NCBI GenBank assembly: GCA_036939755.1
Contig: JALLAZ010001018.1
Span: 1 to 10,735, forward strand
Reading direction: 5' to 3'
Source of the DNA: Stephanodiscus triporus
Taxonomy: Eukaryota; Bacillariophyta; Thalassiosirophyceae; Thalassiosirales; Thalassiosiraceae
DNA: 10,735 nt
Shown: positions 1 to 7,278 of the stretch, piece after piece
Position numbering within the stretch: position 1 is the first letter of the stretch
Layout of the letters: every line of letters starts with the position of its first letter
The notes under the pieces: generated by a model
The model's input: only the letters and a program-made list of their open reading frames with translations
Databases searched by the model: none
Told to the model about the DNA's origin: nothing
Made by a program: the position numbers and the translations under genes

Positions 1-2
1 TT

Positions 3-215
3 TCCAAGCTTACTAGAGCGGGTGCGATGTTCAATCTTGCCACGTCCTTCAACCAGAATCTCTGTTCATGGGCTGATAAATTTCCATACGGAAAAGATTC
101 AGCCGATATATTTGAAGCTTCGAACTGTACAAATACGAGTGATCCCGTACGCGACAGGGGTAGACCTTTTTGTGCGTCTCTAACCCCTCCCAGAGAGAAA
201 AATACTTATGTTTAG
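3..215 (+). CDS. BspA-like (DUF285) surface repeat protein, 3' end only
   Basis: The frame is open from base 3 (the window edge) to a TAG stop at 213-215, so only about 70 C-terminal residues are present and the start lies outside. The translation contains AMFNLATSFNQNLCSWADKF, followed by an FPY, an SADIFEASNC and a final PFCAS segment. The pattern 'MF..A.SFNQ.L..W' is the hallmark of the BspA/DUF285 repeat. In diatom members the last repeat is typically followed by FPY...IF..S.C......PFCA, which matches here. Such proteins are generally secreted or surface-exposed; the particular role is unknown. After PFCAS, about a dozen non-conserved residues run to the stop, so the end may be slightly altered compared with relatives that finish just after a final cysteine. 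The ATG at base 27 is internal to the repeat and not a credible start. It converges with the minus-strand SAPS gene, 48 bases between stops. It could be the last exon of an intact gene or a fragment. Confidence 0.72.
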   Translation, partial: SKLTRAGAMFNLATSFNQNLCSWADKFPYGKDSADIFEASNCTNTSDPVRDRGRPFCASLTPPREKNTYV

Positions 216-263
216 TTGACTGATCCACCTTATAAGTTGCCACCTGACCTTGGCGAAAAAGCA

Positions 264-3200
264 TCAATCTGGGTCCTTATCCTCGAAATCACTCGACAGA
301 CTGTCCACCAGATCAAGGGGTGTTTTTGAGAACTGAAATTGGTCATCAATTTTAGCATGACCCATGTCGTCGATGGACCCATTTGTGGCTTCAACGGAAG
401 CAAACGGGTCGCAATCGCTTGACATAGCTTCGAAATTGGCAAAGTTAGGATCGAATGAACCAGCGAACAAGTCCATCACTGGCACGTCATCTTCGTCTTC
501 GTCATCTTCGTCATCGTCAACTTCATCACTGCTACTCGACCCTGTCTTTTTTATATTTTTGTTGCCATTACTGTGTTGCTTCGCCACGCCTCCATCCCTC
601 GGGACAACCATCGCATCCGACATGAAACCATTGTCATCGGAATTTTTGTTCGAAACACCATTCAAATCTTCATCATTGCTATCACCATTTTCAAATGGGT
701 GAACTTGACCAAGGGGATCATCGTACACGTAATCCTGAAACCCACCTGGCTGTTGAATGACAGACCCAAAGTTAGCAATGCCACGGGAGCCTTTTTCTGA
801 TCCAACGGTTTCACCTCCCAAGCAAGGTCGATGTCGATTATTCCCAACTCTCAGTGCCTCCATCATGCTGGCCGCAATATCCAAGTCATTCTCATCCATG
901 TCGATTTCGCCGACAACGAGTCCACCAAACAATCCACTGCCTAAAAATGGTGACGGTCCATCATCGTCAATGCCTAAAAAATCACCACCAAAGTTGTCGT
1001 GAACAACGGTTGGCATCACCGGGCTTAAGTCCGACGATCCATCGACGACTCTAGAGGCGTTTGGATTTGTTGCAGCGAGTTGACCACCCAGCGGCGTAGA
1101 CTGGACGGACATTTCGGATGCCAGCACAGAAGTTACAAAGTTTTGCCATTTTTCGAAAAGTGGGTGTTGTCGTAAGATATTATCGATGGACATAGGTGAT
1201 CTCCGCGGCTGATCGGATTTATTTTCAATTGGTGACTGATAAACATCGCTGCTTTCAACTTGGGCGGGCGAAGAGGATTCATTCGATACGAGCAAAGTGG
1301 GAGAGCCTGACAAGTCACCACTGATGTTACTTGAAGGTGAGGATGCCAGCCGCTTGATGTCCTCCTCACCGCCTCGTACGGGCGACCTATCCTTCCTCTT
1401 CTTGGAATTGGAACAAGAAAACTCATCATCATCAGTACGAGATTTGGCATGAATTGCGGAGGTCTCGAAGCTAGTCGTTATAGAGATTTCGTCCAAGGCC
1501 GCGGGTGATTTTAAGGGGGGTTCTCCTACTCGCTCGATGACACCATTGCCATCTTCCATTTGCTCAGCACCGTGTGAAGCTGAATTGCTGCAGGCGTGGA
1601 CCAACGCTTGACAGATTATAATGACATGTCCCATGTATCCCTTTCGAAAGCATGTTTGATTGGGAAACCCACCCTGAGGGGTGGAGGATGATGAATTATC
1701 CGTAACCAAATCAGGAGATGCAATGGCTTTGACATCTTCGCCTCCGTCTTCGGAGGTCATGGCAATCAATGCTTCGCCAATGCCCGCTTGGAATTCTTGC
1801 TCCATTGCCGAATCAACGTCATCTTCTGACACGGGCGCGACCGCATCAACTTCGTCCTCCCCGATTGCGCCATAATCACTTTGGCTACCATGATGTGCGA
1901 GTTCTGTTGACGACAATACTGGCAGTCCAATCGTCAACTCGCCGTATTGGGTGTATCGTGGTAAACCAAAGGCAATATCATCCTTGATAAATTGTTCTAA
2001 TTCTTCCTCCTCCTCAGAAGGGCCCTCGACATCATTGCCCACAATCGAGCCAGTACTACCGCCCCCAGAAGACGACGGAATTATAATAATATGATCCTCC
2101 TCGCCATCGATGAATGAATCCATCAACCTTCCCACCAAATTGCACCGTCTCAGGAAATATTCCTGCAATCCCGATCTACTTACTCCGCCCTCGAAGACGT
2201 GAACTAACATATTGGCGACGCTTTGATGCAGCATGGAGCACCATTCGAATTGCCAAAATAAATCGAGACACTTTTCAAGACAATCGCTGCTTTGAAGCGC
2301 CGCGTCCACGGATGGATTGCCGAGCAATACTAGAGATTCGACCAGGCGCAATATGCGCAGGCGAGACGCCCCCAACAGCATGCGCGGTCGTCCGTTGGAA
2401 TACTGGACGGGCGCGATCCACGTTCGAGCGATGGGATGAGTCAATAGTTCCGAAAGTCGTGTAAGGAGAGCAGTCACATGGCGAAGCAGGGCGGATGCGC
2501 TAGCTATTTCGAGCGTGGGAGGGTGAGCGGCACTGGGTGATGGTAGGTTGTTCAATGCCAGGTCGTAGTCTGTCATGCGTGTTCCAGCGTCATCGGTGCA
2601 AGACGACGTCTTACGTCCTCCAGCATCAATTTTTGCCCCTTGGGTCCCATTGACAAAAACAGAGTCGCCTGTCGATGTCGCGGCCACGGCGCCGTATCCT
2701 CCCAGCTGCAGCACCAAACTTTCCAGCACGTTGATGGCACATGTCATTATAGAATCATGCGCAACAAACTCTGGTTCCTTCATTTCGCATGACAATGACG
2801 ATGACAATGATACCGGAATGATCAAGTCAATTATTCTTTGCAGCATTGGGTCGCTCGATAATGATCTCATGAAGGGAGAATCCAACGGCGAATTTTGTAT
2901 AATTGTGATGAGAATTTCGGACGCGTGCTGCGAACATGACAACGTGGCCTCTTGCGCTGACAAACGTGACTCTTCGTATATTTCTCGGTGGCGTTCATTG
3001 GCTTCAGCAACGATTGTGCCATTAATCCTTTTTTTGCCGTTTGCGTGTGTGCGGCATGGTGCGTTGTATCCCACGGGATGACCATAACCAACCAAAAAAG
3101 ACGAAGTATCCCCCTCCAATCGTCTCAATAACAGTTCCAAAACTTGGTCCGTCTTAAGCGTTGACCAATCACATTGAAATATATGATTTGCCGGATCTTC

Positions 3201-4435
3201 ATCATCCTCGTCATCTTCGATCTCATCCTCATGGCCGACAACATTACCCATGCCCTCATTTTTCGTGCCGCCATTATCGTTATTCATCGCACTCAAGGCG
3301 CTTATAAATCGTTCGTTGATCTCGCCGATTCGCTTGCGAATATCGCCGTTGGTATCCTCCTCGTCGTCGTCGTCGTCGCCGTCGCCGTGCGCGCAGGCAC
3401 CGACGTCCTTCCTCTTCCTGCCGGACGTAGCCTGCCTCCTTGTCGGCGACGGCAACAGCAGACGTTGCACGATGTGCATTATCGAGTGGGAATGCAAGTG
3501 ATCGAAGAGGGCGCACATGAGGACGGGGGGTACCCCGTTCGGAAATTCGCACGGCCGCGAGGCGGGAGGGGCCGTCTTCGACATTGTGGGGTCGTCATCG
3601 TCGTCGTCATCGTTGATGGTCCCGTCCGGCTCGGACCGGTCGTCCGCTTCGTAGCTCCGAGAACCCGGGAGGTCGGTGTACGACCCTCCCCGGAAGTCGT
3701 GGGACCCGCCACCGTCGTATTCCGTCTCCGCGGATAGGGGCGAACCCAAATCCCAAGCCCCGTCGTCGCACGAGGCCGCGACCTCGTCCACACACCTCCT
3801 CCTCGTCGTCGTCGTCGTACCGTCCGATCCCCACCCGCCGCCCCCGATCACGATCGACGATGTATTCATGTAATCGCACATCGACTGACCCCGTCTCCTG
3901 AAGAGCAGGTTCAGTACCTTCTCGAGGTACCCCGCCCGTCGATCGTCCAGGGACGAGGGGGGGGTGTCCATCAGCACCCCGAAGAGCAGGTCGAGTACTC
4001 GTCGCCTTCGGGGTGGACGACGTCGATCGCGACGACGGGTGTAGTCGTCGTCGTCGTCGTCTTCGACCGACGACGACGCGGCGGCGCCGTCCTTCTTCTC
4101 CTCGCCGGCGTCGTCCTCCCCCTTTACGTCGTCGTCATCGTTATCGTCGTCGTCGACGTATCCGTCCACGAGGGCGTTCAACAGCGTGTCGCTCCCGTGG
4201 CCGACGTCGGAGCACAGCACCTCGCACGCCATGTAGGGACAGCGCACGAATCGAAAATCGTATTCCTCCTCGGACGACGACGATCCCCCACCCCCTCCCC
4301 CCCCCGTCGTCGTCCCGTCCATCGGACCGTACATCCACGCCCCGGGGGATGATTTCGTCCCCGATCCCGCAGTCGTCGACGACGACGTGGCGTCGTCGGC
4401 GGTCGGGGGGATGACGACATCCCCGTCGTCTTCGC

Positions 4436-4481
<46 letters not shown>

Positions 4482-5285
4482 AAAATCCGCCGCCGCCGGC
4501 GCCTCGACCATGAGGCACTCCACGAGCGCGGCCGCGACGCCCACCCTCCCCTCCCCGGTGAAGTATCTCAATAATCTTGGCTCGCATCCCCTCAATTCCT
4601 GCAGCAGCTCGTCCTGTCTCAACAGGTCGAGGAGGGAATACATTCCCGAATCGAGTAGGTCCTTGAGGGGGGAGAGGTAGGGATCCGATCCCGATCCGTA
4701 CCTACCGCCGACGAACGCCTCGGTCGACCATATGTCCCCGAAGGACGACGACGACGACGACAAGGAGGAGGAGGAGGAGGAGGAGGGGGGGGTGGGGGGA
4801 GGCGCGTCGTCGTGGTCGTCCTCCTCCTCCCCCCCCTCCCGCGCGCGGGCGGCGAGCGCCGACCATCGCCGGCACTGATCCTCGGGCCCGTCATATTCGT
4901 CGCATTCGTCGTCGCCGCCTCCGTCTTCCGGGGCCTTCGCATTCGTCATCATCGTCGTCGTCGTCGTCGTCCCCGCGACGACGACGCCCCCGTGGTCGAT
5001 GACGACCTCGACGCCGTCGACCCCGCATTCGTCGTCGTCGTCGTCGCGGGAGGGGGGGGAGGCGATCGTCCCCCCCACTAGGACCGACCTCATCGAGGAG
5101 GAGGAGGAGGACGAGGACGACAACGACGACGACGGGGCGACATTTTTGTCGTCGTCGTCGTCGTCGTCGTCGCGGATGATCGTTGTCGTCGTCGCCGTCG
5201 TCGTCGCCGCCGTCGTTCCGCCGCCGTCGGTGTAGTCGTCGACATCGACCGGAGCGTGCGACCAATCCGGCACGAATGTCTCCAT
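264..5285 (-). CDS. SAPS-domain protein, PP6-type phosphatase regulatory subunit
   Basis: Single open frame of 1673 residues. SAPS proteins bind the catalytic subunit of the PP6/Sit4 phosphatase and direct it to substrates in cell-cycle, nutrient and DNA-damage signalling; that is family knowledge. Conserved SAPS blocks appear in order: IWSTEAF near residue 183; SLLDLLRQDELLQELR with LLRYFTGEGRV at about 212-243; VRCPYMACEVLCSDV at about 345-360; VLDLLFGVLMDTPP and AGYLEKVLNLLFRRRGQSM at about 427-471; SHSIMHIVQRLL near 600; RILRLVESLVLLGNPSVD and CLDLFWQFEWCSMLHQSV at about 975-1020; GYMGHVIIICQALV near 1217. Family members are usually about 800-1000 residues; the excess is Asp-, Ser- and Thr-rich insertions. 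Possible nuclear signals are GRKRKD (near 620) and SKKRKDRSP (near 1290). The acidic C-terminus carries DPNFANFEAM and DPF. The frame is also open back to a TTG at 5504, but the first in-frame ATG is 5285 (METFVPDW), which I chose. No intron is evident. Confidence 0.9.
4438..4479. repeat. (GAC)14 trinucleotide microsatellite coding for polyserine
   Basis: Fourteen uninterrupted GAC units on the plus strand. Inside the minus-strand SAPS gene they are read as TCG, giving 14 consecutive serines just before CEDDGD. They sit between the first (LLQELR) and second (PYMACEVLCSD) SAPS blocks. A tract this pure is likely to vary in length between alleles. Confidence 0.97.
5148..5171. repeat. (GTC)8 trinucleotide tract coding for polyaspartate
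   Basis: Eight GTC units on the plus strand, read on the minus strand as GAC and giving eight aspartates near residues 39-46 of the SAPS protein. Together with the serine tract at 4438-4479 it shows that the strand orientation of the same triplet flips within one gene. Confidence 0.95.
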
Positions 5286-5504
5286 GTGTCCCGCGTCGGC
5301 TGTGCCCCCTTGTTGAATATGTTTTCTTGCCACGTTTTTCCTTCGCCGTGTTGTGTTATTTATTATTAAATATTGAGCTGGTCCCCTCCTATTCCTCTTC
5401 GTCTCTCTCCCTCTCTCACACCTATCCCTCCTCCCTCTCCGTCCGCCACCAACTTTTTTTCTCGGTCCTTGAGAATGCGGCCATGTGAGAGAGAGACCAC
5501 ACAA
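5286..5504 (-). promoter_or_regulatory. Leader/promoter region of the SAPS gene
   Basis: Directly upstream of the chosen ATG (5285). Reading toward the gene there is a long purine-rich GA tract (plus-strand pyrimidines at about 5382-5443) and then an AT-rich TATTTAATAATAAATA-like stretch at about 5359-5374. Either could be core promoter or 5' leader. The start context on the minus strand is CAC before ATG-G. The region is in frame with the gene and has no stop, but it lacks any ATG and encodes basic filler, so I treat it as untranslated. Transcript mapping would be needed to place the start site. Confidence 0.4.
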
Positions 5505-5723
5505 AGTTGTTATTTGTTATTTCACACGTTACTCATATCCTATGCTGGAATTAGTACAAGTCTAAATACAAGAGTCGTTATTTCTTTGTGGGGGAACATG
5601 CTGGGGGGTTTCGGAATCGAGACCAAGTTAGAGAGAGTTTGTCGCCGATCCAGCGGCATGTCTTCGATTATACTTTAGCCATCCCATTCCCAACCAAGGG
5701 AGAGCCTCCGCTGGCGCAGCGAA
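5505..5723. other. Intergenic, 3' flank of the membrane protein gene
   Basis: About 220 bases between the SAPS leader and the stop of the next minus-strand gene. I see no conserved coding sequence and no RNA gene. It should hold the 3' untranslated region of the 5724-7007 gene and possibly distal promoter sequence for the SAPS gene. Confidence 0.5.
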
Positions 5724-6114
5724 TCAACGGTTACAATCAACTAAATAACAAGTCCAAACGGAGTAATTCTCCATCACTTCTCCGTCTCCTACCGCGAAAC
5801 ATACACTGTTTCTGCAACTTGAAATATTCTCATTGCATGCCCAATATCCATCTTTTTCCGTATGACCCCAGTCTATATCGACATCGCCTTGATAGCAATT
5901 ATTTGGAATGCTTGGTGGTATTGGTCCTCCGGTACAATTTTTCAAGTAACAGTCCCATTTGGAGTAATTCCTTATCACTTCTCCGTCTCCTACAGCGAGA
6001 CATCCGCCCATTTTTCCACAATTTGGCACCCATTCATCACAAGCCCAAGAACCATCTCCTTCCGTATGACCCCAATTTATTTCAACATAATCTTGAATGC
6101 AATCATTTGGTGGA
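5724..6114 (-). repeat. Tandem 201-bp repeat coding two Cys-rich modules
   Basis: Two in-frame copies with a 201-base (67-residue) period. The shared DNA string cacttctccgtctcctac starts at 5775 and again at 5976. Each copy starts near PN(N/D)C, carries six cysteines at matching places and ends at CYL..C. Copy 1 (nearer the membrane) is DYVEINWGHTEGDGSWAC...; copy 2 is GDVDIDWGHTEKDGYWAC.... The conserved spacing suggests three disulfides per module. Confidence 0.85.
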
Positions 6115-7007
6115 GATGTTGATATAGTTACAGATGTTGTTGTCTGGTTTGCAGCGCTCGACGAGACACCGTCTCCATCTAATACCAATACCACTACTGT
6201 TGCAATGATTGCAGCCGTCGCCAATCCTAATGAAACCATCCCTAGTATAAAATACCTTCGAAATCTCCTGAACCAACGATGGGCATCATTCTCATGAGTA
6301 GCACTCAACGGAAAAGCGTCGTAAACTGGCTCTTCTGGTACATCTTGAACAAGTGTTGCCTCCAAAACAGGAACTGATAGATCCCTTTGAGAAAAACTCG
6401 GTCGCGTTGACATTGATCCTGGTTCAGGACCTATTGTACTGGCCACATAATCGTGACTACAGAGAGTCACACCAACTTGTTGGTTGGTTGCACTGGAAGG
6501 CAGCCTGGTCGTTAAAGAGGGGTATGAATCCAAAAGACTTCCTCGATTTGCCGTATTCGCAGGAATTTCATCATTGCCAAATACCTCGTTGATGAGTCGC
6601 CGTGCTTCTAGTTTCTTCGCTTGACGCGACGCAGAGATCTGGTCGGCAATCGTTTCTTGAGGAAGTGGTGCTGCGTCATCATCCTTAACCCCCCCTTCCA
6701 ACTCCTCTTCTTCGTTGACATTCACAACAACCTGATCTGGAGAATCGTCATGACTAATCAATTCTGGCTCTGGCTTCGCTGCTTCAAATGTCGCACAAAT
6801 CTGATCGGCGATCATTCCTGGAGGAAGTGGTGCCCCGTCATCATCCTCAAACACTTCCAACTTCTCTTCTTCATCAACATTCGCAACAATCTGATCCGGA
6901 GGGACTTGTGCGTTGTCATCGTCGGTCAGTTCCGGTTTCATTGCGGAAGAGGAGTTGCAGGAAAATAGAGGAGGATTTACGTGGGCATACTCGCAGCTGT
7001 TACTCAT
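5724..7007 (-). CDS. Single-pass membrane protein with two six-Cys repeats
   Basis: 427 residues from ATG (7007, with A at -3) to TGA. Residues about 1-250 are hydrophilic and acidic and contain a tandem repeat of about 53 residues (PDQIVANV / PDQVVVNV; DDDGAPLP / DDDAAPLP; IADQICA / IADQISA). Next comes VPVLEATLVQDVPEEPVYDA, a pre-membrane motif I associate with diatom type II and leucine-rich-repeat membrane proteins (from memory, not searched). Then a basic cluster HRWFRRFRRYF and one membrane segment at about 253-275 (ILGMVSLGLATAAIIATVVV). By the positive-inside rule the N-terminus is cytosolic and the C-terminus extracellular or lumenal. The C-terminal part is a Ser/Thr linker followed by two copies of a 67-residue-period module sharing WGHTE.DG.WAC and AVGDGEV..NYS.W.CYL, each with six cysteines and N-glycosylation sequons. 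No enzyme motif is recognised; a surface binding or structural role is inference. It is divergent from the 7279-8994 gene, so they may share a promoter. Confidence 0.82.
   Translation of the reverse strand: MSNSCEYAHVNPPLFSCNSSSAMKPELTDDDNAQVPPDQIVANVDEEEKLEVFEDDDGAPLPPGMIADQICATFEAAKPEPELISHDDSPDQVVVNVNEEEELEGGVKDDDAAPLPQETIADQISASRQAKKLEARRLINEVFGNDEIPANTANRGSLLDSYPSLTTRLPSSATNQQVGVTLCSHDYVASTIGPEPGSMSTRPSFSQRDLSVPVLEATLVQDVPEEPVYDAFPLSATHENDAHRWFRRFRRYFILGMVSLGLATAAIIATVVVLVLDGDGVSSSAANQTTTSVTISTSPPNDCIQDYVEINWGHTEGDGSWACDEWVPNCGKMGGCLAVGDGEVIRNYSKWDCYLKNCTGGPIPPSIPNNCYQGDVDIDWGHTEKDGYWACNENISSCRNSVCFAVGDGEVMENYSVWTCYLVDCNR
6600..6930 (-). repeat. Tandem acidic repeat of about 53 residues in the cytosolic tail
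   Basis: Two degenerate copies, period about 159 bases, in the N-terminal half of the membrane protein. Copy 1 has PDQIVANVDEEEKLEV, DDDGAPLP and ADQIC; copy 2 has PDQVVVNVNEEEELEG, DDDAAPLP and ADQIS. The order of the motifs is the same in both, so it is an internal duplication rather than loose acidic bias. The boundaries are approximate. Confidence 0.75.
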
Positions 7008-7038
7008 TTATGTCGTCGTTGTCCGCGGATATTCGTGC

Positions 7039-7140
7039 GTAAGTATGCATGGGTTGGATGATGTTATTAATATTATTTTAGATCTCCCTTCACTATCTAG
7101 GTAAGTACGTACGACTGAGTACTTAGTTTTTGAATTTCAG
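7039..7140 (+). other. Candidate 102-nt intron (alternative donor gives 40 nt)
   Basis: A GTAAGTATG donor at 7039 and a second GTAAGTACG donor at 7101 precede one acceptor, a T-rich stretch ending TTTCAG at 7140. A CTGAG at 7115-7119 could serve as branch point. Using the 7101 donor, an in-frame TAG precedes the junction, so that form would be a 5'-leader intron. Using the 7039 donor, an upstream frame beginning at 6913 joins the downstream frame without a stop, but that exon lies antisense to the 5724-7007 gene. Neither is proven. Confidence 0.4.
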
Positions 7141-7237
7141 GTGGCGCCCAAACTTTTCCCGCTCACAACAACAACACACAACAACAACAACAACGCGGCC
7201 ACGGCCACGTGCCAGCAGCACAGAGAACCATCCAGAG

Positions 7238-7266
7238 CAGAGAGAGGGGGAGAGAGAGAGAGAGAG
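7238..7266 (+). repeat. GA-rich tract in the leader of the beta-helix-like gene
   Basis: Mostly (AG)n with a short G run, ending 12 bases before the ATG at 7279. The SAPS gene has a comparable purine-rich tract on its sense strand about 100-160 bases before its ATG, so these may be shared leader or promoter elements. Confidence 0.7.
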
Positions 7267-7278
7267 CGGAGAGAAACG

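Larger units (their letters stand above)
7008..7278. promoter_or_regulatory. Divergent promoter / 5' leaders
   Basis: Only 271 bases separate the minus-strand ATG at 7007 from the plus-strand ATG at 7279, so both promoters must be packed here or overlap. The left half is AT-rich with a TTATTAATATTATTTTA stretch (about 7064-7080). The right half has CAACAACAAC repeats (about 7166-7194) and a GA tract. A short upstream frame, MHGLDDVINIILDLPSLSR, runs 7045-7104 on the plus strand and could be a uORF if transcription starts before it. Confidence 0.5.

Noticed and set aside
3174..5265. Many long open frames opposite or out of frame with the SAPS gene
   Set aside because: They arise because GAC/GTC triplets contain no stop in any frame; the translations are Arg-, Val- or Pro-rich filler, while the SAPS frame carries conserved blocks.
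5286..5504. N-terminal extension of the SAPS protein from a TTG at 5504
   Set aside because: No ATG lies in this stretch, the encoded residues are basic filler, and eukaryotic nuclear genes rarely start at TTG; the first ATG is 5285.
5588..6127. 179-codon plus-strand frame opposite the six-Cys repeats
   Set aside because: The internal similarity in it is the antisense of the tandem repeat; the minus frame has conserved cysteines, sequons and a membrane anchor.
7141..7278. Start of the beta-helix-like gene at GTG 7141
   Set aside because: GTG is not a normal nuclear start; 7141 directly follows a CAG acceptor-like site and the segment is repeat-derived (Asn, Arg/Glu). The first ATG is 7279.
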